Shown here: one piece after another, positions 1 to 4,794 of the stretch | How positions within the stretch are numbered: the first letter of the stretch is position 1 | Layout: every line of letters starts with the position of its first letter | From: an uncultured Victivallales bacterium | GTDB taxonomy: Bacteria > Verrucomicrobiota > Lentisphaeria > Oligosphaerales > JAFGRS01 | DNA length: 6,411 nt | Direction: 5' to 3' | Assembly: GCA_903834675.1 (NCBI GenBank) | Contig: CAILKC010000311.1 | Coordinates: 1-6,411 of the forward strand | Notes under the pieces: generated by a model | Told to the model about the DNA's origin: nothing | What the model saw: only the letters and a program-made list of their open reading frames with translations | Databases searched by the model: none | Position numbers and translations under genes: made by a program

Positions 1-440
1 AGATTCAGGCACTTGCCGAAGAGCCGCACCCAGCCACCCGGTGCGGCGCCCTCGCCCTGATCGCCCTGCAGCCACCACACGTCCGGTGCGTTGAGGACTT
101 GCGGAGCGGAGAGTTCCGCGCCCTTCTGCACGCGGTAAGCGAACTGCCCCGGCTTCAGCCCGGCGGGCAGAACGAACTTGAGGGAATGGTCGCTGACTTG
201 CAGCGGCGTGACGGCCTGGGGTTTCTCGACCCGCGTCCACAGATTACCCACGCCCACGGGCTTCAGGGCATCCTTGAGGCGGCCCACAAGCACCGTCGGC
301 GCGGCGCCGAAGTCGCCGCCGCGGACCACGACGACTTCATCCGGCCCCACCGGGTCTGAATGCCAGGTGACGACGGGCGCGGCCACGGCCGGGCTGGCCA
401 GCAGGGCCAGGGGCAAGAGGCAGGTGGCGGAAATGCGCAT
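1..440 (-). CDS. Secreted protein, N-terminal part (beta-helix / pectate-lyase-superfamily type)
   Basis: The gene runs off the left edge; 146 N-terminal codons are visible on the minus strand. A strong GGAGG (446-450) sits 5 nt before the ATG at 440. Residues 1-21 form a signal peptide: MRIS, then a Leu/Ala-rich core, then SPAVAA as the likely signal peptidase I site. The protein is therefore probably exported. The mature part looks like an all-beta IPT-like domain (alternating V-V-V-V and G-D-F-G segments). It is followed by a PDVWWLQGD segment and an A-P-G-G-W-V-R-L-F-G-K motif, which I associate with bacterial glycosyl-hydrolase-28-related/pectate-lyase-superfamily proteins. The catalytic part lies outside the window, so the enzymatic role is inferred from resemblance only. 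It shares strand with the methyltransferase gene upstream, with a 76-bp gap that may hold its own promoter. Confidence 0.72.
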   Translation of the reverse strand, partial: MRISATCLLPLALLASPAVAAPVVTWHSDPVGPDEVVVVRGGDFGAAPTVLVGRLKDALKPVGVGNLWTRVEKPQAVTPLQVSDHSLKFVLPAGLKPGQFAYRVQKGAELSAPQVLNAPDVWWLQGDQGEGAAPGGWVRLFGKCLN

Positions 441-516
441 GGGTTCCTCCCTGACAGCGCTGAGGACGGTTAGGTTCGTTTCCAACTGAGAGTACGCGCG
501 GCCCTCTGTCTGACCG

Positions 517-1890
517 TCAGGCGCCGCGCCCGATGACAGCGCGCAGCGCCGCTTCCTCATCCGCCCTCAGTTCCTCGATCTCCGGCGGACTGGCCATGAT
601 CGCTTCGAACACGTCACGCGCGCGGTCAACGTCCAGCTTGCGACCGGTGGTCAGCCAGGTGTTGTAGGGCTCACGGTTCCATGCTCGCGGCTCCCATATC
701 TCTTCCCGGAAGCGCTCCACCGTGTGCATTGCGGCCGTGAACAGGCCGCCGGGGCCGACCTCGGCGACCGTGTCGAAACCGATCGCCTCGTCACTGCAGT
801 CCACCGGCTGCATCATCCGCTTCAGCGCCCCGGCAAGGTCGTTGTCGAGGATCATCTGCAGGGGCGAATGGACGATGTCGCCGGAGCACAGCCCGGCGTC
901 TATCATCGCGTCGCCACCGGCCATCAGCGCCGAGAGCGTCAGCAGGGTCTTCTGGGAGCCGGTCTCGCAGGAGGGCGCAAGGCCATCGGCGGTCCCGCTG
1001 TGGCAGAAAACGCCGGCGCCGTAGAACCTCCCCATCTCGATCATCACCAGGTTCGCGAGAGCCATCTCGGGACGACCGTAGGGGCGCAGGAGCGTGCGCA
1101 TGTCCACCGGCGCAAGCATGGTGGTGAAGTGGAGCGCGCGCCAGCCGTAGCAGGCTTGGCGCAGAAACGCGAGGGCGATCTCCTCGGCGATGTGCAGGGC
1201 GACGGTGCCGCTGACGGTGACGGGTCCGGTGAGGCCCTGGGTGGTCATGTGGGAGATGCTCGCGGGGAATCCACGCTCCCACCACCAGACGAACTGCCGG
1301 GCCTCCTCGGCTGAAAGACGCAGTGGCGACATCAGGAACACGCCGCCCGAGAAGACATCCTTGACCGGCTTGCCCTTCAGGTCTGCGTACGCCTGGTATA
1401 GATCGAGGAGGCGCTGCGAGCACTCGTAGGGGTATAGGATCGCGGAGGGCGCGACGCCCCACTTCCAGCAATGGAGGCGCTCGTAGAGCGGCTCAAGCTG
1501 CGGCGACCCGAACCAGGGCGAGCCGGTCACCAGGTAGCTGTCCACCTGTGGCAGGGCCTTCGCGAGGGTGATGTACTCCTTCACGCGCTCCGTGGTGAGA
1601 GGCACGTACTCGCCGGTGCGGGCGCACAGGTAGGGCCCCTCGTAGACCGAGGCCCGCACGAGCAGGTTGGGGCGTCGGTTTGCCCAGTTCTGCTTCGGGC
1701 ACTCGGCCAGGAACTCCTCGACGACCGTGGCCGGGAAGCAGGCCCGCTGCTTGCCGAGGTCAATGACGGCCCCGACCGCAGCCAGGGCATCCAGCAGTCT
1801 GGGGTGCTCGATGCTGGCGCCGACTTCCGCCAGTATCCGCAACACATTGCGGTGGATGTTCTCGCAATCATGTCGTGCTAGCTTGACCAT
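517..1890 (-). CDS. Trimethylamine methyltransferase (MttB) family protein, non-pyrrolysine type
   Basis: A 457-residue cytoplasmic protein with the layout of the MttB superfamily (TIM-barrel methyltransferases that move a methyl group from a methylated amine to a cobamide-binding protein). Family-like stretches include an N-terminal helix rich in ILAEVGASIEHP (19-30), GLTGPVTVSGT (219-229), ETGSQK (309-314), VGPGG (378-382) and a C-terminal HTVERFREEIWEP segment (389-401). The frame has no in-frame TAG, so it is not the pyrrolysine-containing trimethylamine enzyme. It belongs with the non-Pyl homologues, whose known members act on glycine betaine, proline betaine, carnitine or similar compounds. 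The substrate here cannot be read from sequence. A longer frame opens at a TTG at 1911, but AAGGAG lies inside that extension, 9 nt before the ATG at 1890, so the ATG is the better start. No corrinoid protein or reactivator gene is in the window. Confidence 0.9.
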   Translation of the reverse strand: MVKLARHDCENIHRNVLRILAEVGASIEHPRLLDALAAVGAVIDLGKQRACFPATVVEEFLAECPKQNWANRRPNLLVRASVYEGPYLCARTGEYVPLTTERVKEYITLAKALPQVDSYLVTGSPWFGSPQLEPLYERLHCWKWGVAPSAILYPYECSQRLLDLYQAYADLKGKPVKDVFSGGVFLMSPLRLSAEEARQFVWWWERGFPASISHMTTQGLTGPVTVSGTVALHIAEEIALAFLRQACYGWRALHFTTMLAPVDMRTLLRPYGRPEMALANLVMIEMGRFYGAGVFCHSGTADGLAPSCETGSQKTLLTLSALMAGGDAMIDAGLCSGDIVHSPLQMILDNDLAGALKRMMQPVDCSDEAIGFDTVAEVGPGGLFTAAMHTVERFREEIWEPRAWNREPYNTWLTTGRKLDVDRARDVFEAIMASPPEIEELRADEEAALRAVIGRGA

Positions 1891-1899
1891 AGGCCGAGT

Positions 1900-1905
1900 C
1901 TCCTT
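1900..1905 (-). promoter_or_regulatory. Shine-Dalgarno site deciding the methyltransferase start
   Basis: The minus strand reads AAGGAG, 9 nt before the ATG at 1890. The site falls inside the alternative TTG-initiated extension (from 1911), which argues that the extension is untranslated leader. Confidence 0.7.
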
Positions 1906-2003
1906 GGCCAATCTACTATCCTCAAACCGGTCTGCAATCCTGATCCTGGGGCAGCTGGTGTCCGGTCAATGACTGCCCCCGCCGCGACTGCCGGAGACGG
2001 CCG

Positions 2004-2201
2004 AAGTCCGAGAGGGACAAGATCGACATCACCCGTGAATTGTTCCGGTACCTCGAGCAGTCCCGCATCTCGACGAAGAACCGCGAGCGCCTCGCGGAAC
2101 TGGCCGGACACGAGGATCCGAAGATCTGCGAGAATGCCGCGGCCCCCCTCGACCTGGCTCGGATCGACCCAGGACTGGGACCGAGAAGATGGGGTGGCTG
2201 A
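2004..2201 (+). pseudogene. Coding-like fragment without a start, ending in the tRNA-derived repeat
   Basis: This plus-strand frame is open from a stop at 1941-1943 to a TGA at 2199-2201. From 2004 on it has normal protein composition (KSERDKIDITRELFRYLEQS, then NRERLAELAGHEDPKICENAA) and mostly G/C third positions. The other frames are Ser/Arg- or Pro/Arg-rich shadows. There is no ATG or GTG with a ribosome binding site. Its last codons and stop are supplied by the tRNA-His 3'-end copy. I read it as the truncated tail of a helical protein, perhaps cut when an element inserted at the tRNA. I do not recognise the family. It could also be chance. Confidence 0.35.
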
Positions 2202-2207
2202 CGGGAT
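2189..2207. repeat. Distal attachment-site copy of the tRNA-His 3' end (att direct repeat)
   Basis: The sequence atggggtggctgacgggat is identical over 19 bp and in the same orientation to 4249-4267. There it forms the 3' T-stem strand, the 3' acceptor strand, discriminator, CCA and one further base of tRNA-His. Duplication of a tRNA 3' end about 2 kb downstream of the intact tRNA is the standard trace of tyrosine-recombinase integration. Confidence 0.7.
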
Positions 2208-2251
2208 ATTCCGCCAGGAACAGATCCGCCACCGGCGGGGAACCCGCGACC
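2189..2251 (-). pseudogene. Interrupted tRNA-His 3' fragment
   Basis: Besides the 19-bp copy at 2189-2207, bases 2240-2251 (gaacccgcgacc) match 4270-4281, the T-loop and 5' T-stem side of the same tRNA, in the same order and orientation. In the intact tRNA only 2 bp separate the two blocks; here 32 bp do (2208-2239). That insert carries a small hairpin (CCGCC-acc-GGCGG at 2226-2238). The simplest reading is a 31-33-bp tRNA end interrupted by about 30 bp. Two separate integration scars are the alternative. Confidence 0.5.
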
Positions 2252-2280
2252 GGAGGGCACGGGAACGCAGAAGATGGGGT

Positions 2281-2779
2281 CCCATATACGAATGTGGAAG
2301 AAACAGGCCACTCAGCTTCGAGAGTGCTGTGATCAATGCCTTCTCGACTCCGTTCTTCAAGGTATTCGACCACGGGTTGTACCCGTTCCCGCTCGGGTCA
2401 CGCCCCGAGTATCTTGGTGGCGGCAGCATCCCGGACCCGCGCGATCTCCGCCAGTACGAGGTCTTCCAGGAACGACTCGAACGTTCGCTACTCGTCGTCG
2501 CTCAGCAGTACAGGCGACAGATGGCGGACATGGGCTGCAGGAGCATCCGTGCAGTTCGCCCGGCGGACCGGGCGAGACCATTCCGTTGTCCCTCGGCATC
2601 TGAGAATCCTCAATCTGCCCGCTGAAGTCATCAGCTTCTTGGATGAGAACCGGATGCCCGAGGCGCGCCGCCAGCTCACTGCCAGACGACGGGGTGTTTT
2701 GGCGCCCCTGCCCGAGCCAAAGGCGTTGCGTCTGTTCCGGCAGCAGGCGACCTCACTCACGCGAGACGAATGCTGTTGA
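2281..2779 (+). pseudogene. Frameshifted ParB/KorB-like DNA-binding protein gene
   Basis: Two adjacent frames each look coding over complementary halves. The first runs from about 2299 to 2540 and contains SFESAVINAF, GLYPFPLGSRPEYLGGG and YEVFQERLERSLLVVAQQYR. The second runs from about 2542 to the TGA at 2777-2779 and contains SVQFARRTGRDHSVVPRHL, then RILNLPAEVISFLDENRMPE and LPEPKALRLFRQQ. Joined by a one-base shift near 2535-2548, they give a protein of about 160 residues. Its C-terminal half resembles the ParB/KorB helix-turn-helix, with the LR-L--LP-EV--FL pattern after the recognition helix. No start codon with a ribosome binding site is visible, and the 5' end lies against the att copy, so it may also be truncated. 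Known relatives act in partition or plasmid control; the copy here is probably dead. Its stop codon overlaps the -35 of the next operon. Confidence 0.5.
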
Positions 2780-2804
2780 CGCAATATAATGCGTCACCTA
2801 TATT
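2776..2804 (+). promoter_or_regulatory. Promoter of the Xre operon, predicted leaderless
   Basis: A -35 TTGACG (2776-2781, 5/6) is followed after exactly 17 bp by -10 TATATT (2799-2804, 5/6). A start about 7 nt after the -10 falls on the A of the ATG at 2811. No Shine-Dalgarno lies between the -10 and the ATG, in agreement with a leaderless mRNA. Confidence 0.7.
2777..2796. promoter_or_regulatory. Probable operator: TGACGCA-N6-TGCGTCA dyad
   Basis: A perfect inverted repeat with 7-bp arms (2777-2783 and 2790-2796) around atataa overlaps the -35 and the spacer. A further half-site, GACGCA, recurs at 2814-2819 just inside the Xre gene. Dyads of this form over an Xre gene's own promoter are typical autorepression sites, so the Xre product is the likely ligand (inference). 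Confidence 0.6.
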
Positions 2805-2810
2805 CAGAGC

Positions 2811-3377
2811 ATGGACGCATTGAAACAGGCACGAGACCGGCAGGGCGTTTCGCAACGCCGTCTGGCGCAACGGGCGGGCGTGAGCTTCCGTGCCTTGCAG
2901 ATGATCGAGACGGGTCAGACGGATCCACGACTCTCGAGTTTGGTCAAGATCTCCGTCGCGTTGGGGATTCCCGGTCCTGCCATTCCGATGGAGCTGGGGC
3001 GGGTGATTTCGGAGAATCCTGATTCGGCTATCAGTGTCTCCAGGAGGATTTGTGCGGAGGGCGGTGCCGGCTGGAAGCTCTGGTTGTTCGAGTTTGTGGA
3101 TGCCTTCCGCCGGTGTCCTTGTGAGAGTCTTGTTGCATCCCCACCCGTCCCGGAAGCCGGCGACAGAATCCGCTCTCTCATCGCGTCGACGGTCGAGACG
3201 CTGTGCGGGGAGCAGAACGTACCCGTGCCTTGGTGGTGCGACGGCATCGGGCCTCTGGCGATGCCGTGGTTCGTGTCCGACGTCGAGAATCTGAAGGCGT
3301 CGGCATTGGTGGAATCACCGGCCCAGTTCCGGAAGCGGAACATCTTCGTACTTGGCAGCTTCCTGGCGAGGGCATGA
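2811..3377 (+). CDS. Xre-family regulator, probable antitoxin partner of the downstream nucleotidyltransferase
   Basis: A 188-residue soluble protein. Residues 4-54 form an Xre/Cro helix-turn-helix: helix 2 around SQRRLAQRA (14-22), turn GVS, recognition helix around FRALQMIETG (26-35), then the hydrophobic helix LSSLVKISVALGI. Residues 70-188 are a second domain that I recall only from Xre proteins next to DUF6036 nucleotidyltransferases. Its conserved-looking blocks are WWCDG (141-145), MPWFVSDVENLKA (151-163) and ESPAQFRKRNIFV (168-180). The gene has its own strong promoter and dyad operator. Its stop overlaps the next ATG (ATGA at 3374-3377), implying translational coupling. Likely role: repressing its own operon and neutralising the nucleotidyltransferase, as antitoxins do. 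The HTH is clear; the antitoxin role is inferred. Confidence 0.85.
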   Translation: MDALKQARDRQGVSQRRLAQRAGVSFRALQMIETGQTDPRLSSLVKISVALGIPGPAIPMELGRVISENPDSAISVSRRICAEGGAGWKLWLFEFVDAFRRCPCESLVASPPVPEAGDRIRSLIASTVETLCGEQNVPVPWWCDGIGPLAMPWFVSDVENLKASALVESPAQFRKRNIFVLGSFLARA

Positions 3378-3901
3378 CCGTGCTGACCATTGACCGCATC
3401 CGCGAGCTGTTCGCGGCCCTTGACGAGGAGTTGGCCAAACAGGGAGTGATCGGCGAAGTCGGCATCTGCGGCGGAGCCGTGATGTGTCTTGTCTTCCAGG
3501 CCCGACGGGCCACGAAGGATGTCGATGCCATCTTCGAACCCACGCAGGCAATCCGAGCTGCTGCCAAGGCCGTGGCAGCCCGCCTGAACGTACCCGAGGA
3601 CTGGCTCAATGACGCAGCAAAGGCCTTCTTCCATGTCGACCCACCACGCGAGGATGTCCTCAATCTCCCCAACCTGCGTGCCTGGGCTCCGACAGCCGAG
3701 TATATGCTCGCCATGAAGTGTATCTCCGCCCGGTTCGACAGTGGCGACCAGGACGACACCAGGTTCCTGATCGAGTACCTGCAACTGAAGTCGCCGGCCG
3801 AAGTCTTCCAGATCATCGAGCCCTACTACCCAAGACGTCTGATTCCGCCCAAGACGCAGTTTCTCGTTGAGGAGATCCTCCCACAGTCGGGGGACGAGTG
3901 A
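3374..3901 (+). CDS. DUF6036 / AbiEii-like nucleotidyltransferase, probable toxin
   Basis: A 175-residue protein of the DNA polymerase beta-type nucleotidyltransferase fold. It shows the GG signature (CGGAV, 32-36) and the TKDVDA block (47-52), with Asp49 and Asp51 as expected metal ligands. LAMK (112-115) is followed by ARFDSGDQDD (119-128), which resembles the later Lys/Asp motif of AbiEii/DUF6036 proteins. Relatives include type IV toxin-antitoxin and abortive-infection toxins (AbiEii, MenT) that modify tRNA or other targets; the target here is unknown. The length is near full for DUF6036, and both catalytic Asp are kept, so it is probably active. The ATG overlaps the regulator's stop. GAGGG (3368-3372) is only 1 nt before that ATG but 7 nt before an in-frame GTG at 3380, which may be the true start. 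Confidence 0.85.
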   Translation: MTVLTIDRIRELFAALDEELAKQGVIGEVGICGGAVMCLVFQARRATKDVDAIFEPTQAIRAAAKAVAARLNVPEDWLNDAAKAFFHVDPPREDVLNLPNLRAWAPTAEYMLAMKCISARFDSGDQDDTRFLIEYLQLKSPAEVFQIIEPYYPRRLIPPKTQFLVEEILPQSGDE

Positions 3902-3905
3902 CAGC

Positions 3906-4271
3906 ATGCCTGCACCGGAGATCGACAGGGAGAAGCTGCGGGCCTTTGTTCACAAGCTGCGCAAAGGCGATCACCTGCTGTTGCTGGATCGGGCAATCAT
4001 CGTTGACTGCGACCGGTTGCTCGGTCTCTGCGTCAAGCACACCGCAGAAGGCAAGCACGCCGAGGCTGCCGCTGCCTTCGAAAAGGAGCAGAGACGGGGT
4101 TGCGTAGGGCGGAGGGGGCGCATCGGAAGATCGACGCAACCGGAAGAGAAAGGACTCCCGGAAGGGCGTTTCTTCTGGAGTCCTATATGGGTTGGTGGGG
4201 TCCGCTGCCTAACGCAGAACGAACCGCCGGTTCGCGGGGGAGTAAGGTATGGGGTGGCTGACGGGATTTGA
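3906..4271 (+). CDS. Small hypothetical protein, third gene of the Xre operon, 3' end probably altered
   Basis: The ATG lies 4 bp after the nucleotidyltransferase stop, so it is co-transcribed. A G-rich stretch (GGGGGA, near 3888) serves as a weak ribosome binding site. The first 65 residues look like a real, helical, charged protein (EIDREKLRAFVHKLRKGD, LLLLDRAIIVDCDRLLGL, HAEAAAAFEKEQ). From about 4090 the composition turns to Arg/Gly-rich sequence. The frame then crosses the tRNA terminator, both hairpins and the att repeat, and stops at a TGA inside the tRNA T-loop (4269-4271). The natural C-terminus was therefore probably lost by frameshift or by insertion. I do not recognise the family. 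The only link to function is its place behind an Xre-nucleotidyltransferase pair. Confidence 0.55.
   Translation: MPAPEIDREKLRAFVHKLRKGDHLLLLDRAIIVDCDRLLGLCVKHTAEGKHAEAAAAFEKEQRRGCVGRRGRIGRSTQPEEKGLPEGRFFWSPIWVGGVRCLTQNEPPVRGGVRYGVADGI
4141..4184 (-). terminator. Probable intrinsic terminator of tRNA-His
   Basis: The arms AGGACTCC (4151-4158) and GGAGTCCT (4177-4184) pair perfectly, extended inside by GAAG/CTTC (4161-4164 with 4172-4175) around a 7-nt loop. On the minus strand the stem is followed by a pyrimidine/U-rich run (TTCTCTTCC, 4150-4142). The tail is imperfect. It lies about 65 bp after the tRNA 3' end, inside the putative element. Confidence 0.5.
4220..4234. repeat. Inverted repeat CGAACC-gcc-GGTTCG
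   Basis: A perfect 6-bp-arm dyad just outside the att repeat, between the tRNA 3' end and its terminator. It could be a processing hairpin in the tRNA trailer or a recombinase arm-type site; the sequence does not tell which. Confidence 0.35.
4249..4267. repeat. tRNA-proximal attachment-site copy (att direct repeat)
   Basis: This is the partner of 2189-2207, identical over 19 bp. It covers the tRNA-His 3' end from the 3' T-stem strand through CCA plus one base. Confidence 0.7.
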
Positions 4272-4327
4272 ACCCGCGACCTTCTGGGCCACAGCCAGAC
4301 GCTCTAACCAACTGAGCTACAGCCACC
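4250..4327 (-). tRNA. tRNA-His(GTG)
   Basis: The minus strand folds as a full cloverleaf. The acceptor is GTGGCTG with CAGCCAC; the D-arm is GCTC-AGTTGGTTA-GAGC; the anticodon stem is TCTGG/CCAGA with loop CTGTGGC, giving anticodon GTG; the T-arm is GCGGG-TTCAAAT-CCCGT (last pair G-T). The histidine hallmark is present: an extra G at position -1 (4327) facing discriminator C73 (4253). The CCA (4250-4252) is encoded. Its 3' end is the likely integration site of the adjoining element, and integration has kept the gene whole. Confidence 0.96.
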
Positions 4328-4350
4328 ATATTGCCCCGCAAGACGGCAGA

Positions 4351-4378
4351 AATATGCCGCGCCGGCGCGGAATATCAA
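4351..4378 (-). promoter_or_regulatory. Probable promoter of tRNA-His
   Basis: On the minus strand, TTGATA (4378-4373, 5/6) is followed after 16 bp by CATATT (4356-4351, 4/6). This puts the transcript start roughly 20 nt before the tRNA. The spacer is a long GC palindrome. Confidence 0.45.
4352..4375. repeat. 24-bp near-perfect palindrome in the tRNA promoter spacer
   Basis: CCGCGCCGGCGCGG (4357-4370) is a perfect 14-bp palindrome. With the flanking ATAT on both sides the dyad reaches 24 bp with one mismatched pair. It fills the -35/-10 spacer, so it may be an operator, or only GC-rich sequence. Confidence 0.5.
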
Positions 4379-4398
4379 GCCTGAGCATTTTCCTCCCA

Positions 4399-4435
4399 GG
4401 GCTGTTTCAAGAAAGAGCCCCCGTCAGATTCTGAC
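4399..4435. repeat. Two adjacent dyads (hairpin plus operator-like palindrome)
   Basis: First, GGGCT (4399-4403) pairs with AGCCC (4416-4420), extended by TTTC/GAAA with one mismatch around a tiny loop. Second, GTCAGA-t-TCTGAC (4423-4435) is a perfect 13-bp palindrome with a single central base, the form of a dimer-binding site. There is no T-run, so a terminator is unlikely. Confidence 0.4.
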
Positions 4436-4722
4436 AGGCGCCTGCCCTGGCCCCGCGTGCCTCCCTGGAGCCCGCGATGCCCAGCCCAGCGACTACGCTC
4501 AGGGCCTTCGGCCGCTGCAGCCCAAAGAGTCCGGGCGCCGCCCGAACTCAGTCCCAGACCGCGCCGGCCGACAGGCCAAGCTTTGGACTGCTGTGGCTTG
4601 ACACAGCTTTGCGCCCCCACCGCTTAGCTTGACGCCGATGCGGCAGCGCCGGGGCGGACCGACGGCTCCAGTGTGCCTACTACCAGGAAGAAGAAACAGC
4701 CCTGTCTTGCTGGCCGCCGCGC

Positions 4723-4751
4723 TTGCCATCGGGAGTCCTGGCGCCTATGGT
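4723..4751 (+). promoter_or_regulatory. Candidate promoter of the thymidylate synthase operon
   Basis: TTGCCA (4723-4728, 5/6) and TATGGT (4746-4751, 4/6, with the key TA...T kept) are separated by 17 bp. Transcription would start near 4758, giving a leader of about 37-58 nt depending on the start codon. Confidence 0.45.
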
Positions 4752-4794
4752 TGCTCCACGGTAGGCGCGAGACGCCCGACCGGCCCGAGGGTGG

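Larger units (their letters stand above)
2189..4267. mobile_element. Small integrated element or remnant at the tRNA-His 3' end
   Basis: The 19-bp direct repeats at 2189-2207 and 4249-4267 bound about 2.06 kb lying directly downstream of the minus-strand tRNA-His, which stays intact. The interior holds a broken ParB/KorB-like gene and an Xre-nucleotidyltransferase-small ORF operon, typical accessory cargo. No integrase, excisionase or transposase gene is present. The element is therefore either a decayed remnant or a satellite mobilised by another element's integrase. The boundary call rests on the repeat and its match to a tRNA 3' end, not on a recognised recombinase. Confidence 0.6.
4379..4794. 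other. Gene-free GC-rich intergenic region between tRNA-His and the thymidylate synthase gene
   Basis: I see no credible gene on either strand; open frames here are short and Arg/Pro/Gly-rich. The region holds two adjacent dyads near 4399-4435, several short GC hairpins (for example CGGGC-gcc-GCCCG near 4528), a perfect but isolated TTGACA at 4598-4603 without a good -10, and the better promoter candidate at 4723-4751. Confidence 0.6.

Noticed and set aside
517..1890. Pyrrolysine-containing MttB
   Set aside because: The whole frame has no TAG codon, so it is a non-Pyl homologue.
1891..1911. TTG start at 1911 for the methyltransferase
   Set aside because: The extension contains the AAGGAG Shine-Dalgarno that serves the ATG at 1890.
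1878..2429. A 183-codon minus-strand frame as a gene upstream of the methyltransferase
   Set aside because: Its composition is Arg/Ser/Pro-rich, and it overlaps the start of the methyltransferase and the tRNA fragment; it looks like a shadow frame.
2915..3907. A 330-codon open frame on the minus strand
   Set aside because: It lies antisense across the Xre and nucleotidyltransferase genes and shows no family motif or ribosome binding site.
2189..4267. Insertion sequence or transposon in place of a tRNA-targeting element
   Set aside because: No transposase frame and no terminal inverted repeats are seen; the direct repeats match a tRNA 3' end, not a short target duplication.
4598..4634. TTGACA (4598-4603) and TTGACG (4629-4634) as promoters of the thymidylate synthase gene
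   Set aside because: Neither is followed at 16-18 bp by an acceptable -10; 4723-4751 fits better.
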